Source of the DNA: JBJMQS01 sp045802605 | GTDB lineage: Bacteria; Planctomycetota; Planctomycetia; Gemmatales; Gemmataceae | NCBI GenBank assembly: GCA_045802605.1 | Contig: JBJMQS010000056.1 | Coordinates: 1-64,000 of the forward strand | DNA length: 64,000 nt | Reading direction: 5' to 3' | Shown here: in pieces, positions 9,487 through 16,486 of the stretch | Layout: every line of letters begins with the position of its first letter | How positions within the stretch are numbered: the first letter of the stretch is position 1 | Notes under the pieces: model-generated | Seen by the model: only the letters and a program-made list of their open reading frames with translations | The model's database searches: none | What the model was told of the DNA's origin: nothing | Translations under genes and position numbers: made by a program

Positions 9487-9723
9487 TCCCGTTCGGGCCA
9501 ACAAAGGCCGTCCTGCGAAGAACAGAATCGTCCCCCGCGGTTTTGTTCAACCCCCCTCGCAGAAACGGTGTTGGCTCGGCTGGCGAACTCCCCCTTCGCT
9601 AGCCGGCCGGACTTGGTTCCCCCTGAGTCCGGAGAAGTACCCCTCCCCACACCCGCCTCACTCTCCCCTCCCCGCTCCCTTCTATAGGCCATCCGCTCCC
9701 CCGCGGATGGCCTTCTTTTTTTT
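9487..9723 (+). ncRNA. Candidate structured small RNA with C-rich hairpin loops
   Basis: About 237 bases between a promoter candidate and an intrinsic terminator, without a convincing reading frame. Hairpin A is a nested rod: stems 9497-9503/9569-9575, 9513-9518/9557-9562 and 9520-9527/9541-9548, apical loop with CCCCC at 9532-9536. Hairpin B: 9577-9587/9595-9605, loop CTCCCCC. Hairpin C: 9607-9613/9626-9632, loop with CCCCC at 9619-9623. The linker 9641-9680 is nearly all pyrimidine and contains CCTCC twice. Hairpin D is the terminator, loop TCCCCC. Each of the four loops shows a C run, like C-rich small RNAs that bind ribosome sites (for example the UCCC motif of RsaE). It is not recognisably 6S, tmRNA, RNase P or SRP RNA. 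It could also be a leader of the downstream gene. Confidence 0.55.
9687..9723 (+). terminator. Intrinsic terminator of the small RNA
   Basis: Perfect 10-base stem GGCCATCCGC (9687-9696) and GCGGATGGCC (9703-9712) around TCCCCC, followed directly by TTCTTTTTTTT. The T tract fixes the direction as plus strand, where no protein gene ends. Confidence 0.85.
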
Positions 9724-9732
9724 CCACTGGCT

Positions 9733-9826
9733 ATCAGCCATCAGCTTTCAGCCATCGGCGTAACCTTGTCCGGGACTTGCACATGCTGGTTAACTGAACT
9801 TTGATCGCCGAAAGCTGATCGCTGAT
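9733..9826. repeat. Imperfect inverted repeat, intergenic
   Basis: Arms 9733-9749 and 9810-9826 (ATCAGCCATCAGCTTTC against GAAAGCTGATCGCTGAT) differ at one position and are 60 bases apart, with extra partial copies of the same CAGC/GCTGA word between. It lies between the small-RNA terminator and the next gene. Role unknown; it resembles dispersed intergenic palindromes. Confidence 0.5.
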
Positions 9827-9903
9827 TTCTCAATTTGTTCTGGCATGGTCGGTAATCTGCGATACATTGGTTGGGACCCCGTCATACAGCATGAGAGCGC
9901 GTA

Positions 9904-10359
9904 ATGCACTTTTCCTTTGACGTTGCAGGGCCGCAACATCCGCAACAGCCGCAGCCGCCCGCTGAAGAGGCGGTACCGGCCAATGCGCTCGAGATACTTC
10001 GCCAGATGCTGGAAGTGCAAAAAGAGCAGTTGCATCTCACGCGGATGATCGTGGCCGCCAACGACGGCAGCCAACGCTGGAAGAACTTCCTGACCCGCTG
10101 GGGCGATCAGTATCCGAACCTGGCCAGCGCCTGCAAAGAAGTGCTGCCGCAACTGGAACGGTCCTACATCGACCTCATGTCGGAACTCACGTCACGGGTG
10201 CAAGACGATGGCGACGAAGCCCTCGACACGGAATTCGCGCTCGCGGAATTCCTCGATCGCTACGGCATGAAGCTGGGCCAGATCGGCACAATTCTCAATT
10301 TGGTGACGCCCCTCGCCGAAGCGTACACTCCACCACAAACCGCGGAAGAAGAAAGCTAA
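9904..10359 (+). CDS. Conserved-looking hypothetical protein
   Basis: 151 residues, soluble, no signal peptide. After a Pro/Gln-rich head (PQHPQQPQPP) comes a mainly helical body: EILRQMLEVQKEQLHLTRM, then NFLTRWGDQYPNLASACKEV and a long acidic helix region ending in a Pro-rich tail. The pattern suggests a small helical bundle or adaptor. I do not recognise a family. It is monocistronic: the small-RNA terminator lies 180 bases upstream and a strong hairpin follows the stop. It is convergent with thrS. Confidence 0.75.
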   Translation: MHFSFDVAGPQHPQQPQPPAEEAVPANALEILRQMLEVQKEQLHLTRMIVAANDGSQRWKNFLTRWGDQYPNLASACKEVLPQLERSYIDLMSELTSRVQDDGDEALDTEFALAEFLDRYGMKLGQIGTILNLVTPLAEAYTPPQTAEEES

Positions 10360-10361
10360 AA

Positions 10362-10388
10362 TTGGTTAGCCGCCTCGCGGCTAACCAA
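10362..10388. terminator. Hairpin between convergent hypothetical gene and thrS
   Basis: Stem TTGGTTAGCCGC (10362-10373) pairs perfectly with GCGGCTAACCAA (10377-10388) around three bases. It fills the gap between two convergent stop codons, so it may serve both strands. A run of A precedes and no long T run follows, so termination is an inference. Confidence 0.65.
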
Positions 10389-10394
10389 ATGCGG

Positions 10395-12626
10395 TTACCC
10401 CTCAAACTTCGACCCGCTCTCTGTCAGATTCGCCGTGGCGGTGGACACCTGCCGCACGGTGCGCTCGCGCACCTCTTGATCCAGCCGCTTCCAAACCTCT
10501 TCCACGGTCATGGTACCCAGGTCGCCATCGATGCGGTCACGCACGGCGACGGTGCCCGCGGCCGATTCTTTTTCGCCGACCACCAGCATGTAGGGGATCT
10601 TTTCCAACTGCGCTTCGCGGATTTTCGCGCCGATCTTCTCGGATCGCCAGTCGCCATGGGTGCGAAGGCCCGACGCTTTGAGCTTGGCTTCGATAGTTTG
10701 GCCGTACTCGTTGAACCGCTCGCTGATCGGCATCACGCGCACCTGCTCGGGTGCTAGCCAAAGAGGGAACGCCCCAGCGAAGTGTTCGATCAGAATGCCA
10801 ATGAAGCGTTCCATCGAGCCGAACGGGGCGCGGTGGATCATCACCGGGCGATGGGCGTGATTGTCCGCCCCCGTGTATTCGAGTTCGAACCGATTGGGCA
10901 AGTTGTAATCGAGCTGAACCGTGCCCAGTTGCCACTCCCGGCCAATGCAGTCGCGCACGAGGAAGTCGAGCTTCGGACCGTAAAACGCCGCCTCGCCGAT
11001 GCCGATCGAATGGTTCATGCCAAGCTTCTGCACGACGCGCTGCAGCGTAGCTTCCGCATTATCCCAGAGGGCCGGATCCCCAACGTACTTATCGCTGGCC
11101 GGGTCGCGGAGTGAGACGCGTACCCGGTAGTCGCTGAGGTTCAGCGTCTTGAGCACGAACTGAACTAGCTCGATGTTCGCAATTAATTCTGGCTCGACTT
11201 GCTCCGGCGTGCAGAAGAGATGCGCGTCATCCTGGGTGAAGCCGCGGACGCGGGTCATGCCTGAGAGTTCGCCCGATTGCTCGAAGCGATAGACCGTGCC
11301 GAACTCCGCGAGCCGGACCGGAAGATCGCGGTAGCTTCGTGGCTGCGCTTTGTAGATCTGAATGTGGTGCGGGCAGTTCATCGGCTTGAGCAGGTAGCCT
11401 TCTTGCGAACTCATCCAGTGTTGCAGCGCATCCGCTTTGGCTTTCGCATCGGTCGCCGCCTTGTAGTCGCCCACCATTTTGGTCAGTGACTGCGGCGCGA
11501 AACCGAGTTCATGGTCGTGGCCATGTTCTTGGGCACGCGCATCTCGGATGACAGAATTGGTCAGGTCCAGGAACGCACGCTCCGAGGCTTCGGACAGGCC
11601 GCCGCGCTGGAGCATCGTCAGCCAGGTATCGACGGCTTGGCCAAGCGGGTTGAAATAGAGCGGCGGGTACTGCGATTCGCGGTAGTACGGGAAGTGGCCC
11701 GAGGTGCGATACAACTCTAGCCGGCCAATATGCGGTGTGTACACCGGCGCGTAGCCGCGTTTGACCAGTTCATCCTTGATGAATGTCTCGAGCATGCTGC
11801 GGACCATCGCCCCTTTGGGCATCCAAAGGATCAGGCCCTGGCCCGCTTGCTGGCTGATGGTAAAGAGCCGGAGTTGTTTGCCGAGTACGCGGTGATCGCG
11901 CTTCTTCGCTTCATCGACCAATGCGAGATAGTTGTCGAGGTCTTTCTGGTTGAAAAACGCGGTGGCGTAGAGTCGTTGCAATTGCTTGCGTGTGACATCG
12001 TTCTTCCAGTACGCTCCGGCAATGGACAACAACTTGAACGCGCCGATGCGTCCCGCATTCGGTAGATGCGGCCCCCGGCACAAATCGATGAACTCGCCCT
12101 GACGATAGAAACTCACTGACGGAAACTGCGCCAGCTTATCGTCGATATGCTCGACCTTATACGCCTGGCCCATGTCCGCGACGAGCGCACGGCCCTCGGG
12201 CGTGGTGCGCTCGAACCGCTCGAATGGCTCCGCCTTCTCGACGATCTTCTTCATCTCCGCTTCGATGCGCGGGAAATCCTCTTCGCGGATCGGTGTCGGC
12301 GAATCGATGTCGTAGTAGAAGCCGTTTTCGGTCGCGGGGCCGAAGGCGAGTTGGGTGCCGGGGAAAAGCCGCATGACCGCCCGGGCCATCACATGTGCGC
12401 ACGAGTGCCGCAAGACGTCGATCGCCTCGCGGTCCTTTTCCGTGAGCACCTGGAAGGATTTTTCGCCGTCCTCGATGGGACGCTCCAGATCGACGATCTG
12501 GCCATCGACCGTGGCCGCCACGGCCGCCTGTGCGAGCCGTTTGCCAATCGACTCGGCCACCGTTCGCGGCGTGGTGCCAGTGGGGACTTCGCGGACGGAA
12601 CCATCGGGGAGTTTGAGCGTGATCAT
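10395..12626 (-). CDS. thrS: Threonyl-tRNA synthetase with a large catalytic-domain insertion
   Basis: 743 residues against about 640 in most bacteria. Order: TGS domain (1-62), editing domain with H74-x3-H78 (HSCAHVMA), class II catalytic core with zinc ligands from MNCPHH (about 416), motif 2 and motif 3 regions, and an anticodon-binding domain (from about 620, LAPEQVRVMPI). It charges tRNA-Thr. About 80 extra residues (roughly 326-405, bases 11412-11651) stand between SGHFPYYRESQYPPLYF and the MNCPHH motif, where E. coli has about a dozen. The ATG at 12626 follows GGAGGA; 20 residues of upstream frame are not family-like. It is transcribed alone. Confidence 0.97.
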   Translation of the reverse strand: MITLKLPDGSVREVPTGTTPRTVAESIGKRLAQAAVAATVDGQIVDLERPIEDGEKSFQVLTEKDREAIDVLRHSCAHVMARAVMRLFPGTQLAFGPATENGFYYDIDSPTPIREEDFPRIEAEMKKIVEKAEPFERFERTTPEGRALVADMGQAYKVEHIDDKLAQFPSVSFYRQGEFIDLCRGPHLPNAGRIGAFKLLSIAGAYWKNDVTRKQLQRLYATAFFNQKDLDNYLALVDEAKKRDHRVLGKQLRLFTISQQAGQGLILWMPKGAMVRSMLETFIKDELVKRGYAPVYTPHIGRLELYRTSGHFPYYRESQYPPLYFNPLGQAVDTWLTMLQRGGLSEASERAFLDLTNSVIRDARAQEHGHDHELGFAPQSLTKMVGDYKAATDAKAKADALQHWMSSQEGYLLKPMNCPHHIQIYKAQPRSYRDLPVRLAEFGTVYRFEQSGELSGMTRVRGFTQDDAHLFCTPEQVEPELIANIELVQFVLKTLNLSDYRVRVSLRDPASDKYVGDPALWDNAEATLQRVVQKLGMNHSIGIGEAAFYGPKLDFLVRDCIGREWQLGTVQLDYNLPNRFELEYTGADNHAHRPVMIHRAPFGSMERFIGILIEHFAGAFPLWLAPEQVRVMPISERFNEYGQTIEAKLKASGLRTHGDWRSEKIGAKIREAQLEKIPYMLVVGEKESAAGTVAVRDRIDGDLGTMTVEEVWKRLDQEVRERTVRQVSTATANLTESGSKFEG

Positions 12627-12781
12627 GGAGAAATGTCCTCCGGAAAATCGCGGCCCGACGGATCCCAACAACGGATCGGCCAGCACGGCGAAAGGGAGTC
12701 ACCCGGCGCGACGATGGGCGGGGCGGTTTTCAAAAGGATAGTGTAGCGAACAGTGGAATGAGGTTCGCGACAGGCGAGAGC

Positions 12782-12806
12782 ACGACGGGGATAAACCCCG
12801 CCGCTC
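12782..12806. repeat. Short palindromic repeat (family 2, half copy)
   Basis: The sequence CGACGGGGATAAACCCCGCC with the following GCTCG (12782-12806) matches one arm of the inverted repeat at 47430-47486. It is itself a small hairpin (CGGGG-ATAAA-CCCCG). It lies between thrS and the secreted coiled-coil gene. Confidence 0.6.
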
Positions 12807-12823
12807 GCTTCTTGCGGGATTGA

Positions 12824-13711
12824 TTAGGGATGGGTCTTGGCAAATTCTTGCAGCGACATCGCATCGTCAGGCACAGGCCCCCATGCCGGATCGGCAGCCC
12901 CAGCTAAAAAACCGTAATCGCGCACAAAGAACTTCAGCCCAAACTTGTCCTCCAACAATTGGAAGCAGCTTGCGAGATCGAGTTCACCCTTGAAGTCAAA
13001 GCTGGCTTTCGCTCCGCCCAATTCGCGGAAGTGATTTGAAATGGGAACACCTGGGACTTGGCTTCGAATCTGGTCCAATATCTGATTCAGCGTAAGTGTT
13101 TCGACCGGGAGTTTCACAGTTTGGTGCAGTGCTTTGTGCATTCGCTCGGCGGTGTCCGGTGGGGGCATTCGTTTCGCTATTGGATTTGAGATCTCTTGAA
13201 CCGCGGTGTGTGAGGCTGCTGTTCCACTGGGAGCATTAAGCACGCCAACTATGCTACTGGGCAATCGCCCGACAATCGCATCAAGCTGGGTTTGAAGTTC
13301 CACTACCGCGGCTTTGGCACTTAGCATCTCCCGCTCGGCATGTGCTGATTCTATTTTCGAAGTGGCTGCGCCAGACTTCTTGTAAATGTTGAGCATGTTC
13401 TCCGCGCCCGCCAAGACTTGCTTGGATGCGTTCAATTTGCTGTGGGTTTCCATGACCTTTTGTGCCGTTTGGGTACGTGCTTGGCGTACGATCGCCTTGG
13501 CGGTGTGGAGTTGCGCTTCAGTCTCGCGAACCTTGGCCTCTGCTAATTGAATCTCGGCGCTGTGCTTGAGCGCCTGTTTCAACAAAGCTTCTAGCGAATC
13601 CGAAGCGGCTTTCGGATTGGCTTCGGGCTGCGCATTTTCCGTGGTCGGTTGTTGTGCCACGGCGATGGCGGTCATTACGAGGCCCGCGAGGAATGTGAAC
13701 CTAACGTGCAT
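12824..13711 (-). CDS. Secreted coiled-coil protein in an ECF sigma operon
   Basis: 295 residues. Signal peptide (FTFLAGLVMTAIAVAQQ), then a coiled coil (about 40-150) rich in Ala, Glu and Lys, a Pro/Ser linker, and a C-terminal folded part (about 190-290) with VETLTLNQILDQIRSQVPGV and FDFKGELDLASCFQLLEDKF, which resembles secretin/TonB short N-terminal (STN-like) domains. That likeness is by eye only. Coiled-coil proteins of this type occur behind ECF sigma genes in planctomycetes. It overlaps the upstream gene by 11 bases, so the three genes 14760 to 12824 form one operon. Confidence 0.8.
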   Translation of the reverse strand: MHVRFTFLAGLVMTAIAVAQQPTTENAQPEANPKAASDSLEALLKQALKHSAEIQLAEAKVRETEAQLHTAKAIVRQARTQTAQKVMETHSKLNASKQVLAGAENMLNIYKKSGAATSKIESAHAEREMLSAKAAVVELQTQLDAIVGRLPSSIVGVLNAPSGTAASHTAVQEISNPIAKRMPPPDTAERMHKALHQTVKLPVETLTLNQILDQIRSQVPGVPISNHFRELGGAKASFDFKGELDLASCFQLLEDKFGLKFFVRDYGFLAGAADPAWGPVPDDAMSLQEFAKTHP

Positions 13712-14219
13712 CGCTTGTCTCCTTTTGTCGGTCGAATTTCAGGGCCATGAGCAGCCAGGAATCTTGCTGGGGGTGAACGACTAGGTCATCGGGCCGTGTT
13801 GATTGGAGTGCCTGACGATAACAGCGCAAGGCCCCGAGTTGGTCGCCGTTATCGAGATACGCATCGCCGGCGCGGCGATAGAGCTCGGTTCGCCGGTCGC
13901 CCTGGGCCATGCCTGCCCAGTGTTCGATGCGTTCCGGGGGATCATTGCGATAGGGGTCGATCGGCGCCGTGGGCGTCGGCTTTTCGGGGATTTCTTCGAC
14001 TTGTCGTTGCACGATGGCGTGTTCGTCGGCTGGCCGGGTAAACGCCCAGGTGCAGATACCTCCAGTGACAAAACAGGTGGCCCATGCGAACCCTTGCACC
14101 ACGTTTCGCCGCCAGCGGCGGTTTCGCAGCACCTTGGTCGTTTGGTGAAAGATCACGTCGCGGTCACTGCCGTCAACCCGTTCGCTGGTGGGAGTCAAAA
14201 GATCGTCAATCTCATCCAT
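13701..14219 (-). CDS. Single-pass membrane protein with TPR-like segment, ECF operon
   Basis: 172 residues. A cytoplasmic N-terminal part (1-40) with a DEIDDLLTPTSERVD head, one membrane helix (about 43-60, GFAWATCFVTGGICTWAF), then an outer part with a Pro-rich linker and one TPR-like pair (RTELYRRAGDAYLDNGDQLG and ALRCYRQALQ). It overlaps the sigma gene by eight bases. The position and topology fit a protein that contacts the sigma factor, perhaps as an anti-sigma or scaffold, but it has no zinc-binding anti-sigma motif that I can see. Confidence 0.75.
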   Translation of the reverse strand: MDEIDDLLTPTSERVDGSDRDVIFHQTTKVLRNRRWRRNVVQGFAWATCFVTGGICTWAFTRPADEHAIVQRQVEEIPEKPTPTAPIDPYRNDPPERIEHWAGMAQGDRRTELYRRAGDAYLDNGDQLGALRCYRQALQSTRPDDLVVHPQQDSWLLMALKFDRQKETSDAR

Positions 14220-14760
14220 CGGTCTGTTTCTCGTAGGCGAGTTTGAAGGCCGCCCGGGCCCGGGTCAGAAGCGACTCCACAGCTTTGGGGGACTTACTCC
14301 ATTTGTTCGCGATCGCGCACACACTGCGGCCGTCGAGATACTTGGCACGCAACACTCGTTCATACGCCGGCTTCAGCTCGGCCAGCGCAGCGGCGATCCG
14401 GTACGCTCGGTCGTCATCAGATGTCGGAGCCGATGCGGGGTCGCCGAGTTCCGAGCGGCGTCCTGCGCTCCGCTTGTCCTTTCGCAAATGGTTGCGGATC
14501 GTATTCGCCGCGATCCCGCGGAGCCATTGACGAAAGTTGCTGGCTCGCGGATCGAACGTCCGAATCCGTTGCACGGCAATGAGCCAGGTGTCTTGCAGCA
14601 CATCCGCGGCGAGATGGGTATGCCCACCACAGCGCCATCGGATGTATCGTTCCAGGGGTGCGGCACAGGCGTCGTACCAGACGCGCCACGCAACCTCATC
14701 GCCGGCCAAGACGGCGACGCGCAAGCGCGATTCATATGTGATCCGCTCGGCATCGCCCAT
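14212..14760 (-). CDS. ECF-type RNA polymerase sigma factor
   Basis: 182 residues. Region 2 covers about 20-90 with the DVLQDTWLIAVQRI and FRQWLRGIAANTIRNHLRK segments typical of planctomycete ECF factors. Region 4 covers about 120-175 (ELKPAYERVLRAKYLDGRSV, IANKWSKSPKAVESLLTRAR). It directs polymerase to a small regulon. It leads an operon with a membrane protein and a secreted coiled-coil protein. A Ser-rich linker (GDPASAPTSDDD) joins the two regions. The upstream 330 bases hold a palindromic element and a broken toxin gene. Confidence 0.92.
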   Translation of the reverse strand: MGDAERITYESRLRVAVLAGDEVAWRVWYDACAAPLERYIRWRCGGHTHLAADVLQDTWLIAVQRIRTFDPRASNFRQWLRGIAANTIRNHLRKDKRSAGRRSELGDPASAPTSDDDRAYRIAAALAELKPAYERVLRAKYLDGRSVCAIANKWSKSPKAVESLLTRARAAFKLAYEKQTDG

Positions 14761-14795
14761 CCATTCGCCCCGGAGACCACTGAGCCGTTAATGAG

Positions 14796-15095
14796 TTATT
14801 GTCGGGAAGTGGAGCAATCCTTCGATTTGTTTCTCGTTCCCAAACTCTGTTTGGGAACGCAGCTCGCGAAACTCCGTTTCGCGGTAGTTCTGACTAAGGG
14901 GTAAGGTCTCTGTGCGAAGCAGAGCTTCGCGGCAGTGCGTTCCCAAACAGAGTTTGGGAACGAGGACGGAGGGAACGACGGAAGTTCGACGCTGCGAGAA
15001 GCAACCGTAATTCGGCGACGCATCGCCGAATCGGCATTAATCCAGAGGTTGGTGAGTTCGTTGCGGGCAGATTTGGCCCATCGTACTTTGAACAT
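14796..15095 (-). pseudogene. RelE/ParE-family toxin truncated by a palindromic element
   Basis: The first 37 residues (MFKVRWAKSARNELTNLWIN onward) match the beginning of RelE/ParE toxins. After residue 37 the frame runs into the palindromic element at 14835-14962 and encodes repeat-derived sequence (SFPNSVWERTAAKLC), so the beta-sheet core with the catalytic or gyrase-binding residues is missing. The ATG at 15095 overlaps the antitoxin stop by one base, the usual layout. The truncated product is very unlikely to be an active toxin. Confidence 0.65.
14835..14962. repeat. REP-pair element (two inverted copies)
   Basis: Four nested hairpins: 14835-14859 (CGTTCCCAAAC and its complement), 14865-14883 (CGCGAAAC/GTTTCGCG), about 14913-14929 (GCGAAGC/GCTTCGC) and 14938-14962 (CGTTCCCAAAC again). 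The left and right halves are inverted copies of one unit around a core near 14884-14912. This is the arrangement of a paired REP or a small MITE. It has replaced the 3' part of the toxin gene. Confidence 0.75.
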
Positions 15096-15307
15096 CACTG
15101 GCGTTCCAGATGTTCAAGCACTTCATCAGTAGTGAATGATTCTTCTTGCATTCGGCGATCTATCTCAGATCGGCTCAACGGGGGTGGCAGCGATTCTTCT
15201 GGAAAGTAACGACCCAAAACGCGGCCCGAAGGGTCGCATAGTTCGGTCGGTGTCTTCACACCTTGGAGTTGCTGTGCAAAATTCGGATCGAGTGTGATTC
15301 GGCTCAT
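15095..15307 (-). CDS. Probable antitoxin of a RelE/ParE-type pair
   Basis: 70 residues: MSRITLDPNFAQQLQGVKTP, a short strand-turn segment (ELCDPSGRVLGRYFP) and a helical C-terminus (RSEIDRRMQEESFTTDEVLE). I identify it mainly by position, since the next frame, sharing its stop (TGATG), starts like a RelE/ParE toxin. Small proteins with the CDPSGRVLGRY pattern occur in this role in planctomycetes and cyanobacteria (my recollection). With the toxin broken the antitoxin has no partner in this window. Confidence 0.65.
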   Translation of the reverse strand: MSRITLDPNFAQQLQGVKTPTELCDPSGRVLGRYFPEESLPPPLSRSEIDRRMQEESFTTDEVLEHLERQ

Positions 15308-15339
15308 GCGGTAGCTCCCATATGCATTATACTCGACAG

Positions 15340-15972
15340 TTACTTCGAGGTTTTTTCTGCCGCCGGCAAATCACTCAAATCCTTCAACCCAAAGCTCTGC
15401 AAGAACTTCTTCGTCGTGCCGTAGAGTGCGGGCCGACCTAGCGAGTCGTGTCGGCCAGTGATCTCAATCAGGTGCCGATCCAACAGAGCTTTCAGGGCAT
15501 CGTCGCTGCGCACGCCGCGGATCGCTTCGAGGTCGGCCCGGGTCAGCGGCTGCCGATAGGCGATGACGGCAAGCGTTTCCAACAGGGCTGGCGTCAGTTT
15601 CGGTTCGTCACTCACTCGGCGAAGCCGGGCAAGCCAGGGATAGAACTCAGGACGAGTCAGAAGTTGGAAGCCGCCGGCCACCTCTTCGATTTGAAATGCG
15701 GAACCGTCGGCCTCATATTGATTGCGCAACTGTTCGATGGCTTGTGTCGCCGCCGCCGCTTCGAGGTCGGCCAGTGTTGCAAGCCGCTTCAACGGCAAGG
15801 GCTCGTCGGTCAGCCACAGAGCCGCTTCGACGCGCGCGAGTGTCTCGTCGCGCAGCCCCGGAGTTGAGTCGTGCTCCCCGGGCGCCCCGCTCATTCGCAG
15901 GGCCGGCACCAACGGCGCATTGCCGGGTTGGCGGCGCGGCGACAGCAAATGGCGGCGGCCCAAGGGATGCAT
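15340..15972 (-). CDS. scpB: Segregation and condensation protein B
   Basis: 210 residues. Two winged-helix domains as in ScpB: ARVEAALWLTDEPLPLKRLA, AFQIEEVAGGFQLLTRPEF, LTPALLETLAVIAYRQPLTR, IRGVRSDDALKALLDRHLIE and GRPALYGTTKKFLQSFGL. With ScpA it forms the kleisin/Kite part of the SMC complex for chromosome condensation. The start is uncertain: the first 26 residues (basic, Pro-rich) may not be translated, and an ATG at 15894 is possible. No scpA or smc lies nearby. Confidence 0.93.
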   Translation of the reverse strand: MHPLGRRHLLSPRRQPGNAPLVPALRMSGAPGEHDSTPGLRDETLARVEAALWLTDEPLPLKRLATLADLEAAAATQAIEQLRNQYEADGSAFQIEEVAGGFQLLTRPEFYPWLARLRRVSDEPKLTPALLETLAVIAYRQPLTRADLEAIRGVRSDDALKALLDRHLIEITGRHDSLGRPALYGTTKKFLQSFGLKDLSDLPAAEKTSK

Positions 15973-16032
15973 GCGTGCAGTGTCGCCGCCAAACTCGATC
16001 GCGGCAAGACGAACTGCCTACAATAGGGCTCC

Positions 16033-16389
16033 ATGTTCGAACACAAGGACTCGCCCCTCCTGTCTCGCTCCCAGTTTTTGCTGCGCTTTCTGCGCAATGC
16101 CGGGTTCGGCTTTCTGTTGGTCTTGGCTTCGCTCGGCTTGGGCATGTGTGGCTATCATCATTTCGAAGGCTTGAGTTGGATAGACGCGTTTGCCAATGCC
16201 GCCATGATCCTCTCGGGCATGGGGCCGCTCGATCCCTTGAAAACGCATCAAGGCAAACTCTTTGCGGGCTGCTACGCCCTATACAGTGGCCTGATCATCA
16301 TCGTTGTCATCGGCATCACGTTTGCACCGGTTGTCCACCGCTTCCTGCATAAATTTCACCTAGACGACGAGGATGGCCCGAACGAGTGA
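16033..16389 (+). CDS. Small two-helix membrane protein, ion-channel-like
   Basis: 118 residues. TM1 about 24-42 (AGFGFLLVLASLGLGMCGY), a re-entrant-looking segment (WIDAFANAAMILSGMGPLDP, 49-68), TM2 about 76-97 (FAGCYALYSGLIIIVVIGIT) and a charged tail (HRFLHKFHLDDEDG). The order TM - pore-like loop - TM is that of two-helix potassium channels, but the loop carries SGMGPLD instead of T-x-G-Y-G-D, so selectivity cannot be assumed. Similar proteins are widespread and uncharacterised. It is divergent from scpB. Confidence 0.75.
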   Translation: MFEHKDSPLLSRSQFLLRFLRNAGFGFLLVLASLGLGMCGYHHFEGLSWIDAFANAAMILSGMGPLDPLKTHQGKLFAGCYALYSGLIIIVVIGITFAPVVHRFLHKFHLDDEDGPNE

Positions 16390-16486
16390 CATCGACCGCT
16401 TGTCGCCAGCCAAACGGTTTGACAAATGCCCGGCCCACGCAATACCCTGAGAGTACCGCCAGCACACCCCGCCTGGAGCCTTTCCC

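Noticed and set aside
9487..9723. 6S RNA, SRP RNA or RNase P RNA as identity of the structured segment
   Set aside because: No 6S central-bubble architecture, no GGAAGCAGCC-type SRP tetraloop region and no RNase P core motifs visible; retained as an unassigned small RNA.
9463..9723. Plus-strand protein frame through the small-RNA region (9305-9763)
   Set aside because: The frame is Pro/Arg-rich with no ribosome site; stem-loops and terminator explain the sequence better.
12147..12746. 199-residue plus-strand frame opposite thrS
   Set aside because: Antisense to a synthetase with complete motifs; composition typical of a shadow frame.
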